Source of the DNA: Glebionis coronaria
Taxonomy: Eukaryota > Streptophyta > Magnoliopsida > Asterales > Asteraceae
DNA length: 64,000 nt
Assembly (NCBI GenBank): GCA_025667525.1
Contig: CM046878.1
Coordinates: 573,170,868-573,234,867, forward strand
Reading direction: 5' to 3'
The position numbers and the translations under genes are program-made. Shown in pieces: positions 21,186 through 32,921 of this stretch (the stretch's first letter is position 1; every line of letters begins with the position of its first letter). A model generated the notes under the pieces. That model ran no database searches, was not told the DNA's origin, and saw only the letters and a list, made by a program, of their open reading frames with translations.

Positions 21186-23969
21186 TGTAGGGGATTTAAT
21201 AAGTGTGTAAACACTTATCCTTTTGCCACTAAAATCAAGGAAAAACAAGACCTAATCATGTGTTTAATATCGTAAAAGTCGGAATTACGCGTGGTTTTGT
21301 GTTTTTGTGTGAAATAGGTACAAAAGATCAAAAGGAAAGAAAACACGGGATTTCACGGTCAAATGTTGAAGAAAAGTCCAAGAAAGAGAAGAAGACAAAG
21401 TCAAAGACCAAAAGTGTGCCAAAGATCACGAAAACCGGCAATTCGACACGGTTTTGAAGAAATGAACAAGAAAGCCGAAATCGAACTCGTTTTAGTGGAT
21501 TTAATCATTTACGAAGATATTTGAGCTTGTGGGTCCCACATTTGGGAAAATGGGCTCACAAGCCCATTTAAGAAAATGGTTAACTTAAATGGCGGATCAA
21601 AAGAGATATTGGGCCAAGCCCATTTTGCTAAATAACAAGAGACGTTTGGAGTTATTTTGGGCCCTAGCCCATGATTAAACCAATTGACGGTAAAGGATGA
21701 AAGTGAATAATATTTCCCCTTGTTTGTTACTTTTGGCCTCATACAAAATGCCCAGGTCAACTCACACATGTTTGTTATAAATAATTTACTTTCTCACACA
21801 CACAATTAAAAAAACTTTACCCAACCCTCACTTGTTTCGATACAACCTAGAAGACTTTTCACCCACCCACCTTTTTCTCTCCCACAACAAACAACCAGAC
21901 GCACCACCATTTTTTTACCCAAATCTCAAAAAACCCTAATCAAAAAATTACCCATGAAAAAATAGGGCTTTTTGTTTAAGTGTGTGATTTACACGCATCT
22001 TAAATAAATCCCCAAGTTTTTCGTAGGTGAACATTACCAGTGGTCCTCATTGAAGACGTGGCATCTATTCCCTTTGTGATTGGTTATCACCACCTCACCA
22101 CAATCAATCCACCAATCCCTATTTTCCATCTCAGCACTAAACAAACACAAAACCGCCACGAGGGCGATCCGTGTGATCCATGGTGCGTTTTCATCCGTTG
22201 GATTGATGAAGAGAAGAAAGAGAATACAGAAATGATGGATTAAATGGTCAAGATTAATTTCCTTAATCAAGAAGCTTCATGAAGAAGGCTTGGGGTTTGC
22301 CTATAAAAACCCCCTTCATGTGTAATTTATTTGTGCACTTTTCTTTTATTTAATTTCTGCAAATTAGTTTTTAGGTTTAATGTAATTTTATTTTCCAGTA
22401 TTTGTACTCTTTTAATTATTAATGAAAACTTATTTTAATGTAATTTCGTCTCAATTAAATTTCTGTTAAGTTTAATTATCATCTTGAATCTGTTTTTTAT
22501 TACTGTTTGTCTTTATTATAATTGATTAAATATAAAAAAAAAATAATAAATAAAAAGAAAGTGGAATGTTATTTTCCCCCACCGGGAAAATTATATGAAT
22601 CTGGTTCGAAGGTTCGTTCGAGGTTCGAGTGTGATTGATGATTGGGTACGGCGAGATTTAAGGTTTTGGTGTTTGTATTCGGTTCATAGGGGGTTCAGCG
22701 CCCACCTACGTCCCAACGGTTAACATCACAAGGTTCTACTTTCTTTTTAATTTTTTAAGTTTTAATTTAGTTTAATATTAATCTGCTTATTTGATTCGGT
22801 TTGTGTTACTGTTTTATCTGCTTTTGTTTTATTTGGTTAAGTTTGAATCTGCTTGTGTTAGTTGCATATCTGTTTAGTATCTGTATTTGTTTGGATCTGT
22901 TATCTATATTTAGTTTTGTTTAAGTTTTTGTTCAAATCAGTTTAAGTTTAGTTTGCTTTGTTTAGTTTGCTTATTTTATGCCTTATCAGTCCTATATGCT
23001 TATTCGATTTTAGCTTACATTTCGTTTAGTCTGCTTATTTGGTCTATGTGCTTATCTGATTTCAGTTTTTGAGCTTATTTTGTTTTTGCTTATTTTGTCC
23101 TATAGATTTGCTTATTGCTCTAAGTTTTTTTATTTTAGCTTTATCTGCTTATTTATTTTATGCCTTATTAGTTTTTTTAGCTTATTTAACGTCTGCTTAT
23201 TCTCGTTTGCTTATTCTAGGTTTATATGCTTATTTGCATATTGATGGTTCTTAGCTTATTTGGGTTGTGTTTGTTTGCTTTATGCTATAAGGAAACAGAC
23301 CCATTTGGTCTGTTTTATTTCTTTGAGTCCAAAAAATAAATATTCCAAAAAAGGTCATAGTGGGACTCGAACCCCTGACCATTCGCTTAGCAGCCAACAA
23401 CATAACCATCTTAGCTAGTATCCTCTTTGTGTTCACTTTTCAGTCATGTAATTAATATAGTTCTTTTATTAGCTGGCAGTTTTTTTAGTTAAATTAGTTT
23501 TATTACAAGTTTTGATTTAAAGTAGTTAAAAGTTTTATATAAAATTTGTTTTATTAAGTTTTTTTTAAAAAAAAAGTAAAAAAATATTTTATTTAATTTT
23601 TTTTTAGTTTTTAATTAATCTAGTTTAATTTGAAAATAGTTTAAAAGTAGATTTTGTTTAAATTTCAAAATAGTTTTAAAATAGTTAAAATTTAGTTTAT
23701 TGAATTTAAATTAGATTTGTTTTAATCATTTTAATTAGTTTTTAAATAGAAAAGTTTTAGTTAATTAAATTAGATTTAATTTTTAATTAGTTTAAAATAG
23801 TTTTTATAGATTTTAGTCTAAAAACACCAAAAATACATTTTACCAAGAACAAATAAGTCTTACGTCATATCCAATATCAATTCGAGTCGATTTGTGGAAC
23901 GAAAAATAGATCTAAAAAAAGAATTTGCAAGAAAATTATCAACATTAAGGATTTGCAAAAATTCTTACA
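21186..23969 (+). repeat. Athila-like LTR3
   Basis: Starts TGTAGGGGATTT (two changes from LTR2) and ends AATTCTTACA. TATA box at 22301-22308. Near the end, a segment like GAATTTGCAA...ACATTAA occurs twice (about 23920-23947 and 23950-23972), so the last bases look locally duplicated compared with LTR1 and LTR2. The next bases, TTAATCATCGATGCC, already match copia sequence. Confidence 0.78.
23353..23423 (-). other. tRNA-like Pol III unit, antisense, LTR3 copy
   Basis: Third copy of the unit: minus-strand TAGCTAAGATGG A box, GGTTCGAGTCC B box, and a T-run after ATGACC (six T here). Retained in all three LTRs. Confidence 0.6.
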
Positions 23970-24400
23970 TTAATCATCGATGCCACAACCATGACTTGGT
24001 CTTAGATGCTTTGGAGAGAAGGCATACTGGAGAAGCAACCATCATGTTTTGAATAGAAAGTGTGTAGAGATTATCCCCTCGAGAACCTTTTAACAAATCA
24101 TTTCATGTCAGATCACGAATGAAGCAAGTATTTTGTCGAAAAGCAACTTCAAGGTTTGAATCACAAAATTGTCCCACTGAAAATAAGTTATGACCGAGTC
24201 CCTCCACGTAATACACCCTTGAAATCGTAACATTCCCAATTTGATATTCACCATAACCCATGATCTTTGCAATATGGTCATTACCAAATTTTACCTTCCC
24301 TAGAAACTTGTTGACGAAATCTTTGAGCATCGAGTGATCTCTGGTCATATGCTTGGAGCATCCAGAGTCCAAGTACCACATGATGATTTTGACCACCTGA
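23970..24400 (-). pseudogene. Copia-A protease and GAG-pre-integrase fragment
   Basis: Minus-strand frame with the aspartic protease motif WYLDSGCSKHMTRD near 24380-24340 and GHNLFSVGQFCDSNLEVAF near 24190-24130. A stop follows CFIRDLT at 24103. The GAG-pre-integrase continues, interrupted by that stop, to WLWHR near 23985, where sequence passes into LTR3. This frame is -1 relative to the end of gag, exactly as in copia-B. Confidence 0.82.
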
Positions 24401-25165
24401 AAATATCACCAGACAAAGACGATGTATCGGAATCTAATTGTTCCTCTTTGTTAGCAGGTACATATATAATTATCTTAGATTTGCTATCAGAAGATCCTGA
24501 GGTACTTCTTCACTGGTAGGCACAATAGTTGATGCAGACCTAGTTAAAGGGCGCTTTTTTAGATTTTTAGTGCTAGTGTTCCTATTTAAAGGACGCTGAG
24601 ACCTAACTTCAATGGATGTGATCCTAGTTAAAGGGCACTTAGTTCCATTTACAGTAAAGGTCCTACCAGTGGGTTTCCATTGCCAACCAACTTGGGTGAA
24701 TTTCTTCCCCGTTGGAGTCCATTCAAGATTGTTCCTAATGTCATACACTTCATTCACATGTTCAACAAGGCATAAATCATGATGCTGAGAAAACATGCAT
24801 TCATTACAATTCCAACATCTCAAATTAGAATTCATATTTTGCTTAGGCTGTTGCACAAGCGCAGGGACTTTAGTCTTAGCTACATGATTCTTTTTATTCA
24901 AATTTGAAATAACATTCCTAGGGTGAACTTCTACTTTCTTCTTCGTAGTCCTTCTAGTGGAAGGCTTGATCCTATCTTTCTTGTCTTGAGATCTTTTAGC
25001 CTTAGTAGACACAAATACTCTCGTAGAAGCCAAGGGAACATTAGTGACAAATTTTGATTTAGCCTTGATGGGTATGTTTAAAATAGGCTTAGCTCATGGG
25101 GTCTTATTGAATGGAGTCATGGAAATGGTGGGGGTTTATTGTTTAAGTGGTACAAAACCCGGTTG
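24401..25165 (-). pseudogene. Copia-A gag-pol spacer with CWNCNECMF motif
   Basis: Lysine-rich segment with RCWNCNECMFSQHHDLCLVEH and repeated WKPTGRTFT-type and PLTR-type blocks, matching 38640-39524 of copia-B. Several stops occur (near 25166, 25131, 25094 and 24470). The end, GDIFRWSKSSCGTWT, runs about 40 bases past the start of the protease frame. I do not know a function for this spacer beyond its family-wide presence. Confidence 0.72.
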
Positions 25166-27321
25166 TCATATGAAATTAAGATGTGCTAAGCAACACTGAA
25201 TCCTCTCAATATATAAGTGAGCAGCATTATAATCATTGTTTGTGGGATCAGATTCATATAAGTCATCTAAAATGTCCCTTGTAAGAAGCATATGCCTAAT
25301 CGTATTTCTCATATAATCCATATATGATAGTGAATTGTTCTTATGGTACGGGTTCTTATAAATCACCACTTCTTTTGTATTTGGAGCACTAGAGGTCGGG
25401 GAAGAGATTGTAGCTGGATTATCAACAACTTCTTGTCCTTTGAGTTGAAGTGTCTCCTTTAATTCAGCTATGACCATGTTTTTATCTATGAGTTGAATAT
25501 TTAGGTCAGAGATTTCCTCACATTTCTTGTTCAGTTGGTCAACAAGTGACTTTTGCTCTGCCACATTAAAAGCAAAGTGGTCTTCTATTGAACCAGAAAC
25601 TTGTGAGACACCCTGCCTTACTTTTTCAAACTCCCCTAGCATAGAAGTAATTCTATTTTCTAGGGCATGGTTTTTAAACTCTGCAGCCTCTAGTTTCACT
25701 TTATCTGCTAATGATTCTCTCTTAAGTCTCATGATTTCTTCCTCTAATGCCTGAACCACCTGAATCATCTTGTCACTTGTCTCAACGTTGTTTTCATAAT
25801 AGTTTATTTTTGAAAGAGTTTCATTTTTAGATTGGTGTTCAATTTCAAGAGATATACAATGTTGTTGAAGCTCATCAAAATGTTTTGAAAGTGAGTTATA
25901 AGAATCTTGAAGCTTTAAAAATTCAACGTTAGATTCGTGACAAGAATGATTATCTACATTATTCACAGGCTCAACAATATTCACAAAAAGATCATGCACA
26001 TCATCACATTTATTCACAACAAATGTAATCTCAATAGCACACTCAATAGTCACAACTTGCATCATATCGATAGACATCACTTGTTCCAAGAATCGGTCAT
26101 ATTCGGACAAAATCTTTTCTTTCTCAAGTAATTGTTGCTCATAAGCATCATCTATTTCATGGAAAACTTTTTGAACTTCAGCCATTTAGAAATTAAGATT
26201 ATCCCCGAGATCTAGAAAACGCTCTTTAAGATTGTTTACAAACGGAACGATCTCCTTCTCAAACAGCGATTTCATGTGTTCGAAAGCCCATTCTCCAGCG
26301 GTTTGAGCCGTTGAAGTCGTACATTCCTTAATGACCTTGTCAAATCCGATAAAGTATCCTCTAATCTCTTTCAAGCTTAGCAATACTGTACTTACCGGTG
26401 GAAGACCCTTTGGTAGTTCCTTAGGTTCATCCGGGTTGACAAGTGTAGGAAATATACTAGGGTTTTCTCTAGTAGACATGTAAGTTGGTTTATGGATAAA
26501 TTCCCTTTGTATGTTAAAGCGAGTTCTAAAATCCGTTTTTGCATACTCTTGATTAAGTTTATCATAATCAAACTTAGGATATTCCAAAAGCATTTTTGAC
26601 CGATTCTCATTAATGAGTGAAATATACTCGGAATCATTCGAATTACTAATCGGGTCTAAGACCAAACCTAATTTTGTTGCATCATACATTCGCGGGTTGT
26701 GGTTAAGAGCTTGCTTTGCATAACCCGGGTTAGGTGGCAGGTCTGTTAGACGCGATAGAGTAAATTCCTTAAAAGATGAATGAAACAAGTGTACTAAATA
26801 TGAAGCAGAGTATTGTTTTAAAAGCAAAACTGTAGTCTTTTTAATTTTCTCAGACGCCTTAATTTCAGTTTCAACCCTTTTAGACTCGATAGATTCGAAA
26901 TCCGTTAGTAGTTTTTGAAAATTAGTAACGACGGACTCTTTTCCTTTAAGTTCTTTTGAAAGATTTCCCTTAAATGTTCAATTTCTAGTAAGTTATCCAT
27001 TTGGACTTTCCCAAACCTATCAAACTCAGGACTGGTTAAGGTATTGGTCAACGAAGTTAATTCCAAGGTTTGAACATTTTCATTGTACAAAGAAAGCTCG
27101 ACAGATAATGTCTGATTAACACTGAGGGTTTCAAGGACCGCAGTATTCATTTGGCCAAGCATAGATACCGACACCATAACCAAATCTTGTTGAGTAGACG
27201 AATTTGTCGACGTAATAGCTCCCGGTTGTGTTTCACTCAAATTCTAGGGACTTACATTGATATCACTATCATTGTTTGTCTCCTCATTTGAATTACTAAC
27301 CACCAGAGGCTGTTCCGGATA
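25166..27321 (-). pseudogene. Copia-A coiled-coil spacer of gag
   Basis: Long helical, Glu/Lys/Leu-rich region with heptad-like spacing (for example EEEIMRLKRESLADKVKLE near 25730 and ELKETLQLKGQE near 25460), matching 36300-38640 in copia-B. Lesions: stop near 27242, frameshift near 26960, stop at 26186-26188 and stop at 25166. Likely a structural extension of the capsid polyprotein; the role is unproven. Confidence 0.72.
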
Positions 27322-29043
27322 CTAAGACGCTTGATCAACTTGATAAGGTACAATACTAGTATCATTGGCAGTATTTGGTACCTCAGAGATTTGGTCAGAC
27401 CCATAGAGTGAAAGATTTGCCACAAGAGCTGCCTTGGCGGTGTTGAAGTCATCACAGTCTGAATCGTATGCATCAAGATCATCACATTGATATGCTGCAT
27501 TGTTAGTTAAAGCTTCTGTGAGTCCTTCAGTGTCCGCAACTCCTGGATCTGCTAGAAATGCTAACTCCTCCTCATCGAGCTCTCGACCTTGTGCTTGAGC
27601 ATTAACCAAGTAAATCTTTTCTTGAAACCATGTACCATCCCTCTTCCTCTTTGGTTGCTTACACTCCAGAGCCATATGTCCTTCCCCTTTGCAATTATAG
27701 TAGATGATCATATTCACTTTACCAGTGTTGTTTCCTCTTGGAGGAGTGTTAAATGGGCGTGCACCAGTATTGGATGAACTTGGTCTCCCCTGAAGTGGTT
27801 GCACAGTAACTCTACCATCTTGGATTGTTGCTTGTTGACGAGAGTTAGAAGAATTTCTCAACTGATTGTTTGTTGGAGATGGTCCTCTATAACCTCTTTT
27901 GTTCAAAGTTTGAGTTATGTAGGCAGCCATTTGTGCTAGTACATCAGTAGGATTATCCCCTTGTCTGAACTCAGGAACTAGAACCTCATCATCGCAGTAG
28001 AAAACTGGTGTTAGTGGAGCTACATACACACTTGAAGGAGTACTGACATGTTGTGAATAATGGGGTTGAGGAACTTCATGTTGCTGGTATGTGATAGCAG
28101 GATTTGTTGGTGGTTGATAAGGAGAGTATGGTTGTTGAGCATGTTGTGATGATAATGCTGGTTGCTGATATTGTTGCTGATATGATGTAGGTGGTTGTGT
28201 TAGTATCGAATACTGAGGAAAGCTTGGAGTTTGATACAAGGGTTGATATGAAGATTGTTGTTCCATAGCATACGGAGTGTTGTTATATGACAATGTTGGA
28301 TGATTTGCCATTAACGCCAATGGTTCGAAATAAGATCCTCGAGACATGCGTTTCTGAAGCACATGCTTCTTGTGTTGCTGCAAGAAAGCATACAGTTGAT
28401 CTAAATTAGATTTCTACAAATCATGAATCAATTTAACGTCAGTGACGTATTGGCTCCACTCTAGGGGTAACGTGTTCAAAAACTTGGTGTTGAACTGAAA
28501 CTGAGCAATCGAGAGATTATACACATTCAGATCATTCATCAATGTAGTGAAGCGCCAGTAGTAGTCATGAAGTGTTTCCCCTGGAATGTATGAGAACCTA
28601 TCGAACAAGTCATAGATTTTACACTCTCGTTCCTGCTTGGCGAGTGAAGTCCCTTGTAACAAACCCGTTAAGCGATCCCAAAGTTCCTTTGCTACCTTGT
28701 GTTCACTTACCATTCGATAAATACCGGGTGGAAGAGCTTGAAGTATAGTCTGAACGGCCTTGTCATCCGCATCGGCAATGATTTGATTAGCAGCCGTTAA
28801 TTCATGAAATAACCTTGGCCGAGTCACATTATCTACAGTAACTTCGCCCCAATCGAGTGGTCCTTGCTCAATGGATTGAACCATAAGTATCTCACTGGGT
28901 CTACCCATAATATAAGACCTCATGCGACCTTGCCATGCTTCAAATAGCTCTTTGATAAGCAACGGTGGACGGTTATCGGTACCCGAGATGATAGAAAGAT
29001 CGGTAAGCGATATCATTGTCGACATAAATGAATGAGGATTCAT
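27322..29043 (-). pseudogene. Copia-A gag
   Basis: ATG at 29043-29041, chosen because copia-B has the same start and the same TGATCAAAA context. The copia-type gag domain (PPLLIKELFEAWQGRMRSYI; HKVAKELWDRLTGLLQGTSL; YDLFDRFSYIPGETLHDYY) is followed by a stop at 28414 and then a Gln/Tyr/Pro-rich region. The zinc knuckle near 27700 reads [14 protein letters not shown]: the first cysteine of the CCHC box is replaced by tyrosine. The frame ends at a stop at 27322. Non-functional. Confidence 0.85.
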
Positions 29044-29583
29044 TTTTGATCACTTGAAGGAAAAAAGATTATCTTTTGATCGTCCAATAAATTAAAGTTG
29101 TGAAATTTGTTGTGTGTTGAAGTAGAATTCTAAAAAAAAATTACAAGTGAATAAATCAATACACAATTCGAAATGTGGTTTGCTTGGTAATTCGGAATAT
29201 GTAATCTTCTAAGAATTCAGAATGTGCAATCTTCAATCAATTCAGAATGTGCAATCTTCAATCTATTCGGAATGTGCAATTTTCAGTCTATTCAGAATGT
29301 GCACTCTTCCATTAATTCGGAATATAAATCAAGAAGGTAATCCGGAATATGCTAATCCGGAATGTAATTCGGAATATGCTAATGAAGATGCTAAGTCGGA
29401 ATGTCTAGCTAATCCGGAATCCACTTGAATCAAGATACTAATTCGGAATATACTAATGAAGATGCTAAGTCGGAATGTCTAGCTAATCCTGAATCCACTT
29501 GAATCAAGATACTAATTCGGAATATACTAATGAAGATGCTAATTCGGAATGACTAGCTAATCCGGAATCCACTTGAATCAAGA
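29044..29583 (-). promoter_or_regulatory. Copia-A leader with ATTCCG-type array
   Basis: In the sense (minus) direction, a run of ATTCCG-containing units (written CGGAAT on the plus strand; about 20 including variants) between about 29577 and 29190 is followed by a splice-acceptor-like CTTTTTTCCTTCAAG|TGATCAAAA directly before the gag ATG. Part of the array has a longer period of about 70 bases. The leader is cut by the Tekay-2 LTR. Confidence 0.6.
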
Positions 29584-30376
29584 TGTAAAACCCGCATGCT
29601 TTTACCATGAATAGTACCCTTACGATAGTACGTACATGAGTGGAACTTTCCTTTTATAGCGCGTTTACGTTTCATGAACAAGAATTACAAGTATTACGTA
29701 CGTGTTATAACACGATAAGTATTTATTACGTATTAACACACGATAATTATTTCAATAATAATTATAATCACGAACATACGAACATGAAATCATGAACGTA
29801 AATTAATCACGAGCTAATATTACGTATGTATATACATTTATTACGAGCACGAAAAATATATTAAGTCACGATTGATAACTAGTTAAATCACGTAAAACAC
29901 GAACACGAGAACACACTTATATTTTAGACATGGAAAATGTTCGGGTTACCCCATGTGGGCCCCATACCCGCGGACACACAAGACCAAAGGGGCCAAGCCC
30001 ATAATTTTTACTAAACATGGAATTTAAGGAAAATTATTTTCATTTAACACATTTAGTGAAAACAAGAAAAACCCTAAAAATCTTTTTTCCTTCTTCCTTG
30101 TCTTGGCCGCCGGGTATAAGAACACCAAAGGGGTGTTTCGGTTTGATTTTGGTGCTAGAGTTATTGCAAGGATCATTCGTGTGTTCATCCTCTTTGATTC
30201 ACGTGATTGGTATAAACCCTAATCTCTTTTATTTTATGTTTTTGATTTCTTAATGACATAAAATCATGAATGTTTTTAATAAAGTAATTAAAAACAAGAT
30301 ATAAACATGTTATTAATCATGGGGTTATAATCAATTTAGGGTTAAGGGGTGTTTGTTTGTTGTGGTTGACGCCTAA

Positions 30377-30498
30377 CCGAGCCCCAATGGGGTCTCGGCT
30401 TGGCTTAACTCGCACCACCGAGACCATGTGGTCTCAGTTTGGTGGTGGTGGTGTCACGGCAGCAGCAAGGACAAGGGAAACCCCGACCTAGGTCGGGG
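30377..30498. repeat. Three palindromes in Tekay-2 LTR
   Basis: CCGAGCCCCAATGGGGTCTCGG (stem with one bulge, 30377-30398), GAGACCATGTGGTCTC (30420-30435, two-base loop) and the perfect 18-bp palindrome CCCCGACCTAGGTCGGGG (30481-30498) within about 120 bases. Confidence 0.75.
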
Positions 30499-31036
30499 TA
30501 TGGTGGTGTTTTCGGGTCCGGTTCACGATTTAAAACACGGGTCCGGTTCACACATGTTTAGATTTAAACCACAGTCCGGTTCATGAGTTATTTTTCAAGG
30601 TTTAATATTTTTACAAGTTATATTATTTTTACAAGACTTAAATTAAATTAATTAAAAGCATGAACATGATTAATTTAATTTACATGACTTAGGTTATTAA
30701 TTTTATTATTAATACATGAATTTTAACCTAAGTATTTATCATTTAATTAGACTATATAATTAATCAATTATTGAAACCATGACTTATAATTAATTAATTT
30801 ACATGACTTAGGTTATATTATTTAGAGATAATAATACATGTTTTAACCTAAGTATTTATTTTACCTTTATTTAATTAAATCATGTTATATTTAATTAAAT
30901 ACTTTAACCTATAGTTTATTAATTCACAAGAAACAATTAATAAACTATACTATATAATCACATGACTTAGAATAATAATCAGTAAACACTTAAGCTTATA
31001 TAATTAGCTTAATTATCCAGCTTATATCTAATTATG

Positions 31037-31226
31037 GAAACTTTCTATTTTTAGAAACTTATTTAATTAAGGCATCTAATCTATTTATAGAAACTTTCTA
31101 TTTTTAGAAACTTATCTTTTTTAAGCAGTAATTCTATTTTTGGAAACTTTCTATTTTTGGAAACTTTCTATTTTTGGTAACTTTCTATTTTTGGAAACTT
31201 TCTATTTTAGAAAACCTGCTATTTTT
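31037..31226 (+). repeat. TTTCTATTTTTGGAAAC repeat array
   Basis: About eight imperfect copies of an 18-base unit ACTTTCTATTTTTGGAA (variants with AGAAA) within the Tekay-2 LTR. Non-coding. Confidence 0.75.
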
Positions 31227-32477
31227 AGAAAGTAACTTGTTATTACACAACAAGTATAATAATACATGAAATACAAGTAATACTTAATCAGAATAGACAG
31301 AATATATGATAAAGACAGTATAAAGCTTAAATCAGTAAAACATGACATGAACATATAAAACAAGCTAAGACATGATATAAAACCAGTTACGTACTCAGTA
31401 ATCAGATACTTATACACGTATGTATTTATGTAGCATTAGTGATACCGAAGTAGGACTCTCTTCCGTTCGTCTTCTTCGTTCACTGGACATAAGGTACGGA
31501 TTCTCCGTCCTTTCAGTATGGACATTCTTCCTTATTAGGATTTCCCGTATGCAGCCAACTGTTTTCCCCAATATATGTTTTATATGTTTTTGAATTGCTT
31601 ATGTTTAATTAGAATACCTAAAGCCATATACATGCATGACCAGTTTCACCTAGTTATGGAGGTACCATAACCATAACACTGGAGGCACCAGTGTTATGAC
31701 TTCACCATGGCGGAGTGATAGCTCGTGGCGTCCCTTCAACTTTTGGCCATATTATTATTACCAGGTGGGGCGTATGGGTGCATCCTAGTTACATGTTTTC
31801 AGTAGATTACTTAGTGTGAATGTGGTGTGTGCCTTGCATCCTTCACAAGGAGCTGATCCCTCCTACCAAAACCAGTATATTAAATTAGAGGCAGCCCCTC
31901 TAATTTTCATGACGAGGTCACCCCTCCAAGTATTCATGAACGTTGATATTTCATGACCTATATTGGCTAATGGTAAATATGTTAAACAATTTTACAAGAT
32001 AAACATAAGGCTTTTCAAACTATAAAACCAGTTTTACTAAGATATAACCAGGTTATCCAAGACTTAGTTTCTTTCGCTGTTTCATGTTTATATGCTTATA
32101 CTATTCATGCTATACTTTTATATCCGTGAACTGAGCGTATTGCTCAGTCGTTTTCCTTTTCATGTTCCCAAAACAGCAGGTACTCAGGGAAGCTCGTAGA
32201 CTTTAAGCGTACGTGCATATGGATTGGAAGCTTCCTATCCTTCTTTACTTTATGCATTTATCTATAATTTGATACTCATTTCCATGGACATTGTTTAGTC
32301 CTTTCATTTAAAGTACTTAAGTTTGTGTGTGATGAGTTCTACTTTTGGGATACCGATGTTTGATTCCGGTATTTCCTTTATGGTCATGTAATGTTTAGAC
32401 ATTTATCCTTGTATGCTTTGATGGCACGCCATAATCACGCGTGACATTCCATTTATCAAAATGGGGTGTTACAATTA

Positions 32478-32490
32478 TAGTATCAGAGCC
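32478..32490 (+). promoter_or_regulatory. Primer-binding site of Tekay-2
   Basis: TAGTATCAGAGCC, one change from TGGTATCAGAGCC, the initiator-methionine tRNA primer site, four bases behind the LTR end. Confidence 0.8.
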
Positions 32491-32921
32491 AAGGCTTCGA
32501 CCTGTAGGCTCTCAAAACACGACTTGTGATTAGTGGGTAGTCACTATGGTCTTCCTAGAACTGACAGTCGGTTTTCATGCATTCATCATTTTCATGCATA
32601 CATATATATGTCATTGTCGCAGGTTTATGACTATGTAATGGTTGGTACAGGACTGGCCCTATTTAGTCGCATGTGTTTTATCGAAACTTTTAAATTTGGG
32701 ACCGACCCATAGGTGTCCCCTCGCCATGTCTTTTGTTTTGAGTGAACTGACCATAGGCGTTCACTCTCGCGCATATAAAAGTTTTCATAAAACTGCATCA
32801 TGCATTCATGTACAAAATTTTCGGCATAAAATTTTTCTCATGATTTATTAGTATTAATCTTTTCATGTATATAGTTTATGTTTTGATCAGTTTAATCATG
32901 TATTTTATGTAATACTGTTAG
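32491..32921 (+). other. Tekay-2 leader
   Basis: Non-coding leader up to the gag ATG. It ends TAATACTGTTAG immediately before ATG 32922, which would serve as a splice acceptor for a leader intron from the LTR donor at 30210. The 69-codon ORF at 32642 shows no family motif. Confidence 0.5.

Larger units (their letters stand above)
5233..23969 (+). mobile_element. Athila/Tat-like gag-pro elements in tandem (LTR-int-LTR-int-LTR)
   Basis: An 8.7-kb unit occurs twice with three LTR copies: LTR1 5233-6494 (5' truncated by Tekay-1), LTR2 12439-15181 and LTR3 21186-23969. Each internal part starts with a TGGCGCCG primer-binding site and encodes gag plus an aspartic protease and an acidic tail, but no RT, RNase H or integrase. 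Gag and zinc knuckle match the Athila/Tat type. On the right the last LTR abuts copia-A within its GAG-pre-integrase region, so the array was inserted into copia-A. The two internal copies differ at many positions and by a roughly 50-bp indel in the leader. Confidence 0.85.
23970..29583 (-). mobile_element. Copia-A: SIRE-like Ty1/copia element, 5' part, minus strand
   Basis: Reads on the minus strand from gag ATG at 29043 to the GAG-pre-integrase domain, where it is cut by the Athila-like LTR3 at 23970. Upstream, its leader repeats are cut by the Tekay-2 LTR at 29584. Order and wording of the proteins match copia-B domain by domain, so both are the same family. Integrase, RT and both LTRs are outside the visible piece; the missing 3' half should lie left of Tekay-1 and the 5' LTR right of Tekay-2. 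Confidence 0.85.
29584..32473 (+). repeat. Tekay-2 5' LTR (2.9 kb)
   Basis: TGTAAAACCCGC...GGGGTGTTACA, near-inverted ends, followed by a primer-binding site. It contains a cluster of palindromes near 30377-30498, an 18-bp repeat array near 31037-31226, and a candidate splice donor at 30210 (GATTG|GTATAAAC). Small ORFs inside show no coding features. The matching 3' LTR is outside the window. Confidence 0.82.
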
